Below are positions 1 to 5,049 of a stretch of DNA of 6,825 nt, one piece after another. Source of the DNA: JANNXY01 sp031409775 (GTDB lineage: Bacteria > Patescibacteriota > Minisyncoccia > Phycocordibacterales > CAIZIN01); NCBI GenBank assembly GCA_031409775.1, contig JANNXY010000040.1, positions 1 through 6,825 on the forward strand, given 5' to 3'. The position numbers and the translations under genes are program-made. Within the stretch, counting starts at the first letter, position 1. Each line of letters starts with the position of its first letter. Under the pieces are notes generated by a model, which saw only the letters and a program-made list of their open reading frames with translations, made no database searches and was not told where the DNA came from.

Positions 1-107
1 ACTAAATGCAACATACTCAACACCTTTCATTTCCTAGGAGTGCCAGAGAGTTATATAGCAACCTGAGATACGGGAAGGTGACTCAATCGAGAGATTGGGG
101 TTTTTGA

Positions 108-932
108 AGTGGGTGGGGAGGGTTTTGTGCAACAAAGCCCTTTGATGACCCAAACATCGACGCTGTTATGATTGGTTCGCCTGATGAATTTCATGTGGAT
201 CAGCTCTGTGCAGCGATTGTCGCCGGCAAGCATGCATTCTGCGAGAAGCCTATGTGGTTGGATCGTGGCGAAATGGCCAAAGCAGCTCGTGTATTCAATG
301 AAGCCAATGAAAAGAAGCTCATCATCTCAAGTTGTCACCCGAGGAGATTTGACCCTCCAATTCTAAAGATAAAAGGTTTCCTTTCGTCTGAGGAATGGGT
401 AGATCGCTATTTAGGCAAGATCGAACATTTCGAGTTCAACTTCTGGTACCATAAGGTAACGGATCAGTGGAAAGTAAACCGAAGTCTCCTACTCGATCAT
501 TTCGGGCATGAGCTTGATACATTCAGGTTCTTGTTCCCGCAGTTCGATAGTCCGGCACAGTTATGGGATGCAGAAATGATTTCTGATGCCTATGATCATT
601 ATCATGCAACACTCCGAACAACGTCGAAGAATGAGTCGAACATGACTGCGAGTTTTCGTGGGTATCGATCATTGGACGAGAAAGAGTATATCGAAACCGT
701 TCGAATCATGGGAACTAAGGGCTCTATGTCTTTCCATCTCAACGAAGGTTTGGTTGTATCTGAGAGACATGGATATAGTTTGCATCCAATCCCAACTATC
801 GATTATGACAAAAGGCATTCTGCAGTCACCGATGATTTCATTAGGGCTGTGAAAACTGGGTCAGATCCATATTTGAGTCATGTGGATATGTTTCGCAATA
901 ATTCTACAGCTCACTATATATTGGGTATATAG
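108..932 (+). pseudogene. 5'-truncated Gfo/Idh/MocA-family oxidoreductase
   Basis: Members of this family are NAD(P)-dependent dehydrogenases, mostly acting on sugars or inositols. The frame opens after a TGA at 105-107, and family-like sequence starts near 141 (FDDPNIDAV, then MIGSPDEFH), so the first ATG at 168 lies inside a conserved strand and is not the native start. Numbering from that ATG, the EKP motif is at 26-28 (catalytic-type Lys27) and the substrate-domain signature DHFGHELD is at 110-117 (His114). The C-terminus looks complete. The N-terminal nucleotide-binding part with GxGxxG, roughly 70 residues, is missing, and no frame in bases 1-140 supplies it. Without it the product should not bind NAD(P). 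I therefore read it as a remnant; an assembly error or a frameshift beyond the window edge is possible. The substrate cannot be told. A terminator follows directly. Confidence 0.75.
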
Positions 933-933
933 C

Positions 934-966
934 AAAAAACCCCTGAAGAGATTCAGGGGCCTTTTT
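934..966. terminator. Bidirectional intrinsic terminator between the oxidoreductase remnant and clpP
   Basis: An 8-bp perfect stem (CCCCTGAA at 940-947, TTCAGGGG at 952-959) closes a GAGA loop. It has AAAAAA on the left (934-939) and CCTTTTTAT on the right, so it gives a hairpin plus U-tract on both strands. It sits between the convergent stop codons at 930-932 and 974-976 and can end both transcripts. Confidence 0.9.
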
Positions 967-973
967 ATATCAA

Positions 974-1549
974 TTATTTTGTTAGGACCTTGTCAATGAT
1001 GCCGTATTTGCGGGCCTCATCAGAATTCATCCAGTAGTTTCTGTCACCGTCTTTCTCCACTTTGGCTAGAGCCTGGCCAGTGTTCTTGGCAAGCATTTTG
1101 TTGAGGGTTTCGCGGGTCTTGAGAATATGTCTAGCACTGATTTCGATATCCGATGCCTGACCTTCTGCACCGCCTAGTGGTTGGTGGATCATGACTTCGG
1201 CATTTGGCAGGGCATATCGCTTGCCCTTGGCTCCGGCTGATAGGATCATGGCACCCATAGATGCGGCCATACCAACTACCACTGTAGAGACATCGTTTTT
1301 AATATGGTTCATGGTGTCTATGATAGCGAGCCCGTCCATGACGTGACCACCAGGGGAGTTGATATAGAGGCTGATTTCCTTCTTGGGGTCCTCACTCTGT
1401 AGGAAGAGGAGCTGAGCGATTACGAGGTTCGCGATATGGTCATCGATAGGACCAGAAAGGAAAATGATATTTTCCTTGAGCAGGCGTGAATAAATGTCAT
1501 AGGCACGTTCGCCGAACTGGCTCTTTTCTATTACGGTTGGGATTAACAT
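974..1549 (-). CDS. clpP: ATP-dependent Clp protease proteolytic subunit ClpP (Asp-to-Asn triad variant)
   Basis: ClpP is the serine peptidase that forms the barrel degrading proteins fed in by ClpX/ClpC-type unfoldases in the cytoplasm. The ATG at 1549 gives 191 aa beginning MLIPTVIEKS, the usual ClpP N-terminus. A longer TTG frame from 1585 would run through the promoter and adds residues unlike the family. Ser97 (GMAASMG) and His122 (MIHQPLGG) are present, and INSPGG and the C-terminal YGIIDKVL are conserved. The third triad position, in EKDGDRNYWM where most ClpPs have DRD, is Asn171 (codon AAC at 1037-1039). Spacing matches E. coli exactly (97/122/171), so this is a true substitution in the reading given. 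Listeria ClpP1 is a known Ser-His-Asn ClpP. No unfoldase gene is adjacent. There is no Shine-Dalgarno site, and the gene is divergent from the mntA operon. Confidence 0.95.
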   Translation of the reverse strand: MLIPTVIEKSQFGERAYDIYSRLLKENIIFLSGPIDDHIANLVIAQLLFLQSEDPKKEISLYINSPGGHVMDGLAIIDTMNHIKNDVSTVVVGMAASMGAMILSAGAKGKRYALPNAEVMIHQPLGGAEGQASDIEISARHILKTRETLNKMLAKNTGQALAKVEKDGDRNYWMNSDEARKYGIIDKVLTK

Positions 1550-1556
1550 AGGCGTT

Positions 1557-1585
1557 AATATAGCACATTCGAGTTGTTTGGACAA
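1557..1585 (-). promoter_or_regulatory. clpP promoter, probably leaderless
   Basis: On the minus strand, TTGTCC (1585-1580), a 17-nt spacer and TATATT (1562-1557) match the -35 and -10 consensus at 4/6 and 5/6, with a TGC extended -10 just before the second box. Only 7 nt separate the -10 from the ATG at 1549, so transcription should begin at or within a base or two of the start codon. The absence of any Shine-Dalgarno sequence agrees. The -35 overlaps that of the opposite promoter. Confidence 0.65.
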
Positions 1586-1606
1586 TGTTTAGATTTGTGG
1601 TAATAT
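1578..1606 (+). promoter_or_regulatory. mntA-hepT-rsmE promoter, probably leaderless
   Basis: TTGGAC (1578-1583), a 17-nt spacer and TAATAT (1601-1606) precede mntA, with TGG as an extended -10. The hexamers are weak (3/6 and 4/6), so the call rests on spacing, the extended -10 and position. The -10 ends 6 nt before the ATG at 1613, again implying a leaderless message. Bases 1580-1583 belong to both this -35 and the clpP -35. Confidence 0.5.
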
Positions 1607-1612
1607 GTTCCA

Positions 1613-1903
1613 ATGGGTTTGAAGGAAATGCAAAAAAAAATATCACCAATTTTCTTGGAGTATGGGGTCAAGAAGGCTTCATTTTTTGGTTCTGCATCAA
1701 GAGGAGAAATGAATAAAAATAGCGATGTAGACATCGTTGTTGAGCTCGGTGGAAGCATGGGTCTTGTTAGTTATATTAAAATGGAAAACGATTTACAGAA
1801 AAAGTTAGGGAAGAAAGTTGACCTACTGACAAGCAAAGGTATGAATAAAAGATTAAAGAAATATATTGTTTCCGATCTCAAAACAATTTATGAAAGACGA
1901 TAA
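1613..1903 (+). CDS. mntA: MntA-type minimal nucleotidyltransferase antitoxin
   Basis: This 96-aa protein is a minimal nucleotidyltransferase. In the HepT/MntA toxin-antitoxin systems, MntA neutralises the HEPN ribonuclease HepT by transferring AMP to a tyrosine next to its active site. The signature GSx10DxD is complete (Gly26-Ser27, Asp38, Asp40, in FGSASRG and NSDVDIVVE), and a third acidic residue is Asp70 in KKVDLLT, so the enzyme should be active. The start at 1613 has no Shine-Dalgarno site but lies 6 nt after a -10 box; an internal ATG at 1628 has purines directly before it and is less likely. A run of nine A's (1632-1640) lies in codons 7-10. The gene overlaps hepT by 14 nt. Its codons look more A-rich than those of clpP or rsmE, which would suit acquisition with a mobile TA module. 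Confidence 0.9.
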   Translation: MGLKEMQKKISPIFLEYGVKKASFFGSASRGEMNKNSDVDIVVELGGSMGLVSYIKMENDLQKKLGKKVDLLTSKGMNKRLKKYIVSDLKTIYERR

Positions 1904-2225
1904 TCTATATATAGATCAGATCTTGGATTCGATCAGGAAAATAGATTTGTTCGTAAAAGGAAAAACAAAGAAGAAATTTCTTGCCAAGCAAGAAACCCAA
2001 AGTGCTGTTATCCTGCAGCTCGCGCTAATAGGTGAAGTAACAAAGAAACTATCCTTGAAATTTAAAAATATACACCAACTACCATGGAAGGAAATTGCAG
2101 GATTTAGAGATAAGGCGATCCATGACTATTTCTCTATGGATCTCGATCTGGTATGGGATACGGTAAAGAAAGATATTCCTCCACTCAAAGCTGTATTGAT
2201 TAAATCTGACCATGAAACTGCATAG
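1890..2225 (+). CDS. hepT: HepT-family HEPN toxin (RNase), partner of MntA
   Basis: HepT toxins are small helical HEPN ribonucleases that act as dimers. The 111-aa product from the ATG at 1890 carries the full Rx4HxY motif: Arg73, His78 and Tyr80 in GFRDKAIHDY. Arg and His form the RNase site, and the equivalent Tyr is the residue AMPylated by MntA in the Shewanella pair. A longer frame from a TTG at 1866 would add eight residues (MFPISKQF) unlike the family, so the ATG is preferred. There is no Shine-Dalgarno site; the 14-nt overlap with mntA implies translational coupling, which keeps antitoxin and toxin output linked. The stop in turn overlaps the rsmE start by 14 nt. The target RNA cannot be inferred. 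Confidence 0.9.
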   Translation: MKDDNLYIDQILDSIRKIDLFVKGKTKKKFLAKQETQSAVILQLALIGEVTKKLSLKFKNIHQLPWKEIAGFRDKAIHDYFSMDLDLVWDTVKKDIPPLKAVLIKSDHETA

Positions 2226-2892
2226 ATTCTATATTACAGAAGGTTTGAAAGAGGGAAATAGCATTAGTATCTACGACACTGACAAGCTCAACCAATGGCT
2301 AAATGTGTTCCGGATGAAAGCTGGAGAAAATGTAGTGCTATTTAACGGTGATGGTTGGGATTATTTGGCTAAATTTACAGAAATACACAAGAAAGGGGCG
2401 ACATTAGAAATAAGTACCAAGTCTCCCGCGATTCAGATAGAGAAGAAGATTCATCTGTATATGGCGCTTATCAAGAAAGATTTGTTCGAGCTCGTAGTAG
2501 AGAAATGCACCGAGCTAGGTGTAACAGAGATCACGCCTATCACTACCGAGCGAACGGTGGACAAGAATCTCAATATGGAGAGGCTCGAGAGGATTGCTAT
2601 CGAAGCTTCGGAGCAGTGCGGTAGGGCAGATGTACCGGGGATAAATCCAGCTTCTAGCTTGGAGCTTATAGCTTCTAGCTTTGATGACAATACATTTGTT
2701 GCAGACATGGGCGGGTTGCCTGTCTCTAACTATAAGCGAATAACTAAAAGCTATAAGCTAATTGTGGGTCCCGAAGGCGGGTGGTCTGAAGCGGAGAGGG
2801 GATTAATTAAAAAAGCCAAGGTAATATCCCTCGGCCGGACTACTCTACGGGCAGAGACCGCAGCGATCGTCGCCATCTCTGCTCTCGTCTGA
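2212..2892 (+). CDS. rsmE: 16S rRNA (uracil1498-N3)-methyltransferase RsmE
   Basis: RsmE is a SPOUT-class, SAM-dependent enzyme that methylates N3 of U1498 in helix 44 of 16S rRNA within the 30S subunit. The 226-aa product has an N-terminal PUA-like RNA-binding domain (about 1-72; HRFYI, NVFRMKAGENVVLFNGDG) and the trefoil-knot catalytic domain: KKDLFELVVEKCTELGV (88-104), EQCGR (134-138), VGPEGGW (185-191) and SLGRTTLRAETA (206-217). It is full length. The ATG lies inside the end of hepT with no Shine-Dalgarno site, so it is translated by coupling from the toxin gene and transcribed from the mntA promoter. A variable segment (about 146-182) carries nested repeats. The last 53 bp overlap the convergent DUF218 gene. 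Confidence 0.95.
   Translation: MKLHRFYITEGLKEGNSISIYDTDKLNQWLNVFRMKAGENVVLFNGDGWDYLAKFTEIHKKGATLEISTKSPAIQIEKKIHLYMALIKKDLFELVVEKCTELGVTEITPITTERTVDKNLNMERLERIAIEASEQCGRADVPGINPASSLELIASSFDDNTFVADMGGLPVSNYKRITKSYKLIVGPEGGWSEAERGLIKKAKVISLGRTTLRAETAAIVAISALV
2649..2759. repeat. Nested direct and inverted AGCTT repeats inside rsmE
   Basis: AGCTTCTAGCTT occurs twice, at 2649-2660 and 2670-2681 (21-nt period). Between and overlapping these, AGCTTATAGCTT at 2663-2674 has an exact inverse copy, AAGCTATAAGCT, at 2748-2759. Extending inward gives 15 of 16 paired bases (2663-2678 with 2744-2759) around a 65-nt loop. The repeats encode the poorly conserved ASSLELIASSF and KSYKLI stretches, away from the catalytic motifs. 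Confidence 0.6.
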
Positions 2893-3394
2893 TTCTCCAG
2901 AAGTTGTGGGGAATGCCGAGCAAATCCCAGAAGGCGAGCGGGATCTGTAGGATGGATGCGGATCTGCATGGTCTCATCTTTATCTTTGCCCCCAAACCGG
3001 CTTTGCTGAACGCATAGACCAGAAGACAATAAGTTCGGAGAGCATGCCACCATTTGACGACGACATAAACTTCGATAACGCCTTGGTTGGCTCGCAGATA
3101 ATCCACGAGTTCACATACTTCTCCGTAGGTGACGAATTGTCTGGCTTGGCGAGTGATTGTAGACCCCTTTGCAACTAAAGGTCTAATAAACCCCTCCATT
3201 CTTTCCGACATTAGTGTGCAATGTTTATCGCTGTACCCAGCTGTAATGATGATCCTTGCCGCATAAGAGTTGATTTTGCGGAACAACTCAACCGCCTTGT
3301 AGCAAGTTATCCTAGTTTCCGGACCGAGCCTGGCATTGTTTCCAATACCTACTAAGTCTGCTGCCACTACAAATATTAATTTTCGAATTTCCAG
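2840..3394 (-). CDS. DUF218/YdcF-like protein, probable CTG start
   Basis: Members of the DUF218 family (YdcF, SanA, ElyC) share an alpha/beta fold; some affect envelope integrity, but no single reaction is established. Here the order fits: a first strand LIFVVAADLVGIG, then ITAGYS, the helix-strand unit EVYVVVKWWHALRTYCLL with the His-x2-Arg typical of the family, and KAGLGAKIKMRP. There is no signal peptide or clear membrane anchor, unlike SanA or ElyC. The first standard start is GTG at 3367, but that removes most of strand 1. Nine residues upstream, CTG at 3392-3394 has an ideal Shine-Dalgarno site (AAAGGAG) 5 nt before it, giving 184 aa. Several usually conserved small residues are altered, so divergence or early decay is possible. 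Its last 16 codons run antisense to the conserved end of rsmE. Confidence 0.65.
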   Translation of the reverse strand: MEIRKLIFVVAADLVGIGNNARLGPETRITCYKAVELFRKINSYAARIIITAGYSDKHCTLMSERMEGFIRPLVAKGSTITRQARQFVTYGEVCELVDYLRANQGVIEVYVVVKWWHALRTYCLLVYAFSKAGLGAKIKMRPCRSASILQIPLAFWDLLGIPHNFWRIRREQRWRRSLRSLPVE

Positions 3395-3405
3395 ATGAAC
3401 TCCTT
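3395..3405 (-). promoter_or_regulatory. Strong Shine-Dalgarno site that places the DUF218 start at CTG
   Basis: The minus strand reads AAAGGAG, then TTCAT, then CTG. This is the only strong Shine-Dalgarno match before a gene in the window. No ATG, GTG or TTG stands at the right distance; the next GTG is 24 nt further on. Confidence 0.55.
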
Positions 3406-3424
3406 TCTGTTGATTTCTACAAAC

Positions 3425-3453
3425 AAATTAGCACAGTTAATATATAGAGGCAA
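3425..3453 (-). promoter_or_regulatory. Candidate promoter for the DUF218 gene
   Basis: On the minus strand, TTGCCT (3453-3448), a 17-nt spacer and TAATTT (3430-3425) carry a TGC extended -10, echoing the TGTGC-TA arrangement of the clpP promoter. The -10 hexamer is poor (3/6). It would give a leader of about 24 nt holding the Shine-Dalgarno site. Confidence 0.35.
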
Positions 3454-3478
3454 ATAAAAAACTGCAATTTATACAGTT
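3452..3478 (-). terminator. Weak intrinsic terminator after the MazG-like gene
   Basis: On the minus strand, AACTGTA and TGCAGTT pair over 7 bp (one G-U) around a TAAAT loop, followed by TTTTATTT. The hairpin includes the MazG-like stop codon. The stem is AT-rich and short, so partial read-through into the DUF218 gene is likely. Confidence 0.45.
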
Positions 3479-3888
3479 AGATCTGGATGAGTTTCAGAAT
3501 CGATAACATAGAGTCGATCAAATTCACCTTTAGCTTTTCTTTTCTTTGCTCTCATTTTAATCAGATACGGAAAATGTATATTCCAGCGATTTATCATATT
3601 TCGAGCACGTTCCATTTGTTCCGCATTGATATGCTCGTATACCTTATGGCGTTCGATCGCGCAATACACTGTCCAAACATCAACTCTTTCCAAATCTTCT
3701 TCTACTCTGTCTGTCGCAGCGTCCAACTCAGCAATTTCCTCGATGAGCTTGCCACCAAGTACTTGGGCTTTTTCTATTGGTTCTGTAACCTCATGCCATC
3801 TTAAAAGAAATCCATCAGCTTCCCGCAGACAGATAACCCTCTCTCGAACTAGTACTGGATACTTTCGTAGATATTGTGGTATCTTCAT
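3469..3888 (-). CDS. MazG-like NTP pyrophosphohydrolase (all-alpha NTP-PPase)
   Basis: Enzymes of this superfamily hydrolyse nucleoside triphosphates to monophosphate and pyrophosphate, usually as house-cleaning enzymes. In the 139-aa product from the ATG at 3888, the metal-binding pattern EExxE-x12-ExxD is present: Glu50, Glu51 and Glu54 in LIEEIAEL, then Glu67 and Asp70 in LERVDV. The N-terminal LVRERVICLREADG resembles the LVRDKIPEII opening of the phosphoribosyl-ATP pyrophosphohydrolase-like branch, and the C-terminal KAKGEFDRLYVI resembles its GGFEKRIVL end. A GTG two codons upstream (3894) is an alternative start; GGTGAG before the ATG is a weak ribosome site. The gene lies 18 nt after the tig stop and should be cotranscribed with it. 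The substrate nucleotide is unknown. Confidence 0.65.
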   Translation of the reverse strand: MKIPQYLRKYPVLVRERVICLREADGFLLRWHEVTEPIEKAQVLGGKLIEEIAELDAATDRVEEDLERVDVWTVYCAIERHKVYEHINAEQMERARNMINRWNIHFPYLIKMRAKKRKAKGEFDRLYVIDSETHPDLTV

Positions 3889-3906
3889 TCTCACCCAACA
3901 TTAATC

Positions 3907-4950
3907 CTATTTCTCTAGCATGTCAAATACCATTTCGTTACTAAGCATTTCTTCTACATACATCTTGACCCTGAACGGATCTGCGTCGTGGTAGGTGGTA
4001 AGTATTGCATCATAATGCTCTTTGACTTTGTCTTCACTCGGCTTCACTTTCTCGGCATCGGCGATCTTGGCTATTATGAGCTGGACTGAGGCGCGCTTCA
4101 CAGCATCGTTTCTCCAATCACTCTTTAGATCCTCTCGGCTCTTCTTTAGGTGCTTGAGATAATCATCTAGCTTGATATTCTGCGCTGCGATATCGGACTC
4201 GAACTGCCCAAGCATTTTGTCGAGCTCGCTATCTACTAGTAGATCAGGAACTTCGAGTGGTGTCTCTGCAAGTATCGCCTCGGCGATCTCGGCACGACGT
4301 TTGTTGCGAGCGCGGAGGTCTTTGTCATTGTATAAATTCACCTTTAGCTTTTCCTTTAATTCTTCAACAGTTTTGAACTCTCCGAGCTTCGCAGCGAATT
4401 CGTCATTGAGCTCTGGGAGTACTAGATCCTCGTCTCTGTGCTCGTTGTCATGGCTGTGACCATCTGCATAGCTATGGTTCGCACGGGCATAGTTCTTCCT
4501 GATTTCTTCTATAAATTTATCAAGCTCGCCTTCGGTTACTTCTACTTTGTCGAGTTTTACTTTGCTCGCGATTTTCTTGTAATCAGGGAGTTTAAACATC
4601 GGGAGCACAGCGGTGTCGATACGGACTGATACTGGGGTTCCACGAGCGATTTTCGTAATCACCACACTCGGTCGGCCGATACCAAATATCTTTTCTGCCT
4701 CTACTATATCCGGGTAGATGTCTTTGAGCGCCATATCTGCCATGTCTTCTATTATATGTATGTCACCAACTTTGCTTCTGACCATATCCTCGGGCACATG
4801 GCCTTTGCGGAATCCAGGTAGCTCGATGTGCTTGGTCATCTGCTTTATAACCTTGGCTTCATAACCAGCGACTGTTTCCCAAGCGATCTCTATTTCTAGT
4901 TCTAGGATGGACTTCGGGAGCTCCTTTTTGGAAGTGATTTTGTATTTCAT
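3907..4950 (-). CDS. tig: Trigger factor lacking the PPIase domain, with a His-rich linker
   Basis: Trigger factor is the ribosome-bound chaperone that receives nascent chains at the exit tunnel. At 347 aa it is some 80-90 residues shorter than typical. The N-terminal ribosome-binding domain (about 1-115) has the signature GFRKGHVP at 46-53. A helical arm starts near 134 (KVEVTEGELDKFIEEIRKNY), and the C-terminal chaperone domain starts near 178 (PELNDEFAAKLGEFKTVEELKEKL) and runs to the end. The FKBP-type PPIase domain that normally lies between them is absent. A short polar stretch (158-175) with four His (159, 165, 167, 171) and several acidic residues takes its place. There is no sign of a frameshift. 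PPIase loss is tolerated in E. coli, so this is probably functional. The ATG at 4950 follows an AT-rich stretch without a Shine-Dalgarno site. It is cotranscribed with the MazG-like gene. Confidence 0.93.
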   Translation of the reverse strand: MKYKITSKKELPKSILELEIEIAWETVAGYEAKVIKQMTKHIELPGFRKGHVPEDMVRSKVGDIHIIEDMADMALKDIYPDIVEAEKIFGIGRPSVVITKIARGTPVSVRIDTAVLPMFKLPDYKKIASKVKLDKVEVTEGELDKFIEEIRKNYARANHSYADGHSHDNEHRDEDLVLPELNDEFAAKLGEFKTVEELKEKLKVNLYNDKDLRARNKRRAEIAEAILAETPLEVPDLLVDSELDKMLGQFESDIAAQNIKLDDYLKHLKKSREDLKSDWRNDAVKRASVQLIIAKIADAEKVKPSEDKVKEHYDAILTTYHDADPFRVKMYVEEMLSNEMVFDMLEK

Positions 4951-4978
4951 TTAAATATTTTAATTAATTATGTTGGCG

Positions 4979-5010
4979 TCCAGTTTAGTCTGGAAATGGC
5001 GTTTTGGCAA
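4979..5010 (-). promoter_or_regulatory. Candidate tig promoter with overlapping dyad
   Basis: On the minus strand, TTGCCA (5010-5005), a 17-nt spacer and TAAACT (4987-4982) match consensus at 5/6 and 4/6, giving a leader of about 25 nt. A dyad, TCCAG-N6-CTGGA (4979-4994), covers the -10 and could be an operator. The AT-rich stretch downstream offers rival -10 boxes (CATAAT at 4972-4967 and TAAAAT at 4962-4957, the latter 6 nt before the ATG) but no good -35 for them. Confidence 0.4.
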
Positions 5011-5012
5011 GG

Positions 5013-5041
5013 AAATAAAAAGTCTCACAATTTGTGAGACT
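5013..5041 (-). terminator. Intrinsic terminator after the ABC transporter
   Basis: A perfect 9-bp stem (5021-5029 with 5033-5041) and 3-nt loop are followed on the minus strand by TTTTTATTT. It lies 8 nt past the transporter stop and separates it from tig. Confidence 0.85.
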
Positions 5042-5049
5042 GGTTGCAA

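Noticed and set aside
120..143. Hairpin plus TTT as an intrinsic terminator
   Set aside because: Only three T's follow, and the right arm enters the family-like coding sequence; kept only as a junction feature.
51..233. Minus-strand open frame of 60 codons
   Set aside because: It runs antisense across the junction and the start of the oxidoreductase; no recognisable domain, start signal or neighbour supports it.
1550..1585. N-terminal extension of ClpP from a TTG at 1585 (203 aa)
   Set aside because: The added 12 residues do not resemble ClpP, overlap the clpP promoter including its -10, and the ATG at 1549 gives the normal N-terminus.
1555..1758. Minus-strand open frame of 67 codons across the clpP-mntA gap
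   Set aside because: Antisense to the conserved nucleotidyltransferase motif and through both promoters; composition looks like a shadow frame.
1866..1889. TTG start for HepT at 1866
   Set aside because: The extra eight residues lie entirely inside mntA and are unlike HepT N-termini; the ATG at 1890 gives a standard-length protein.
2890..2892. TGA read as glycine (code 25)
   Set aside because: RsmE ends here at the normal family length right after RAETAAIVAISAL, so TGA behaves as a stop.
2751..3053. Minus-strand open frame of 100 codons overlapping rsmE and the DUF218 gene
   Set aside because: Most of it shadows conserved parts of RsmE and the DUF218 product in another frame; no family resemblance.
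3487..3904. Two plus-strand open frames opposite the MazG-like gene
   Set aside because: They are antisense to a protein with a complete EExxE-x12-ExxD motif, and their Ser/Phe-rich composition is typical of shadow frames.
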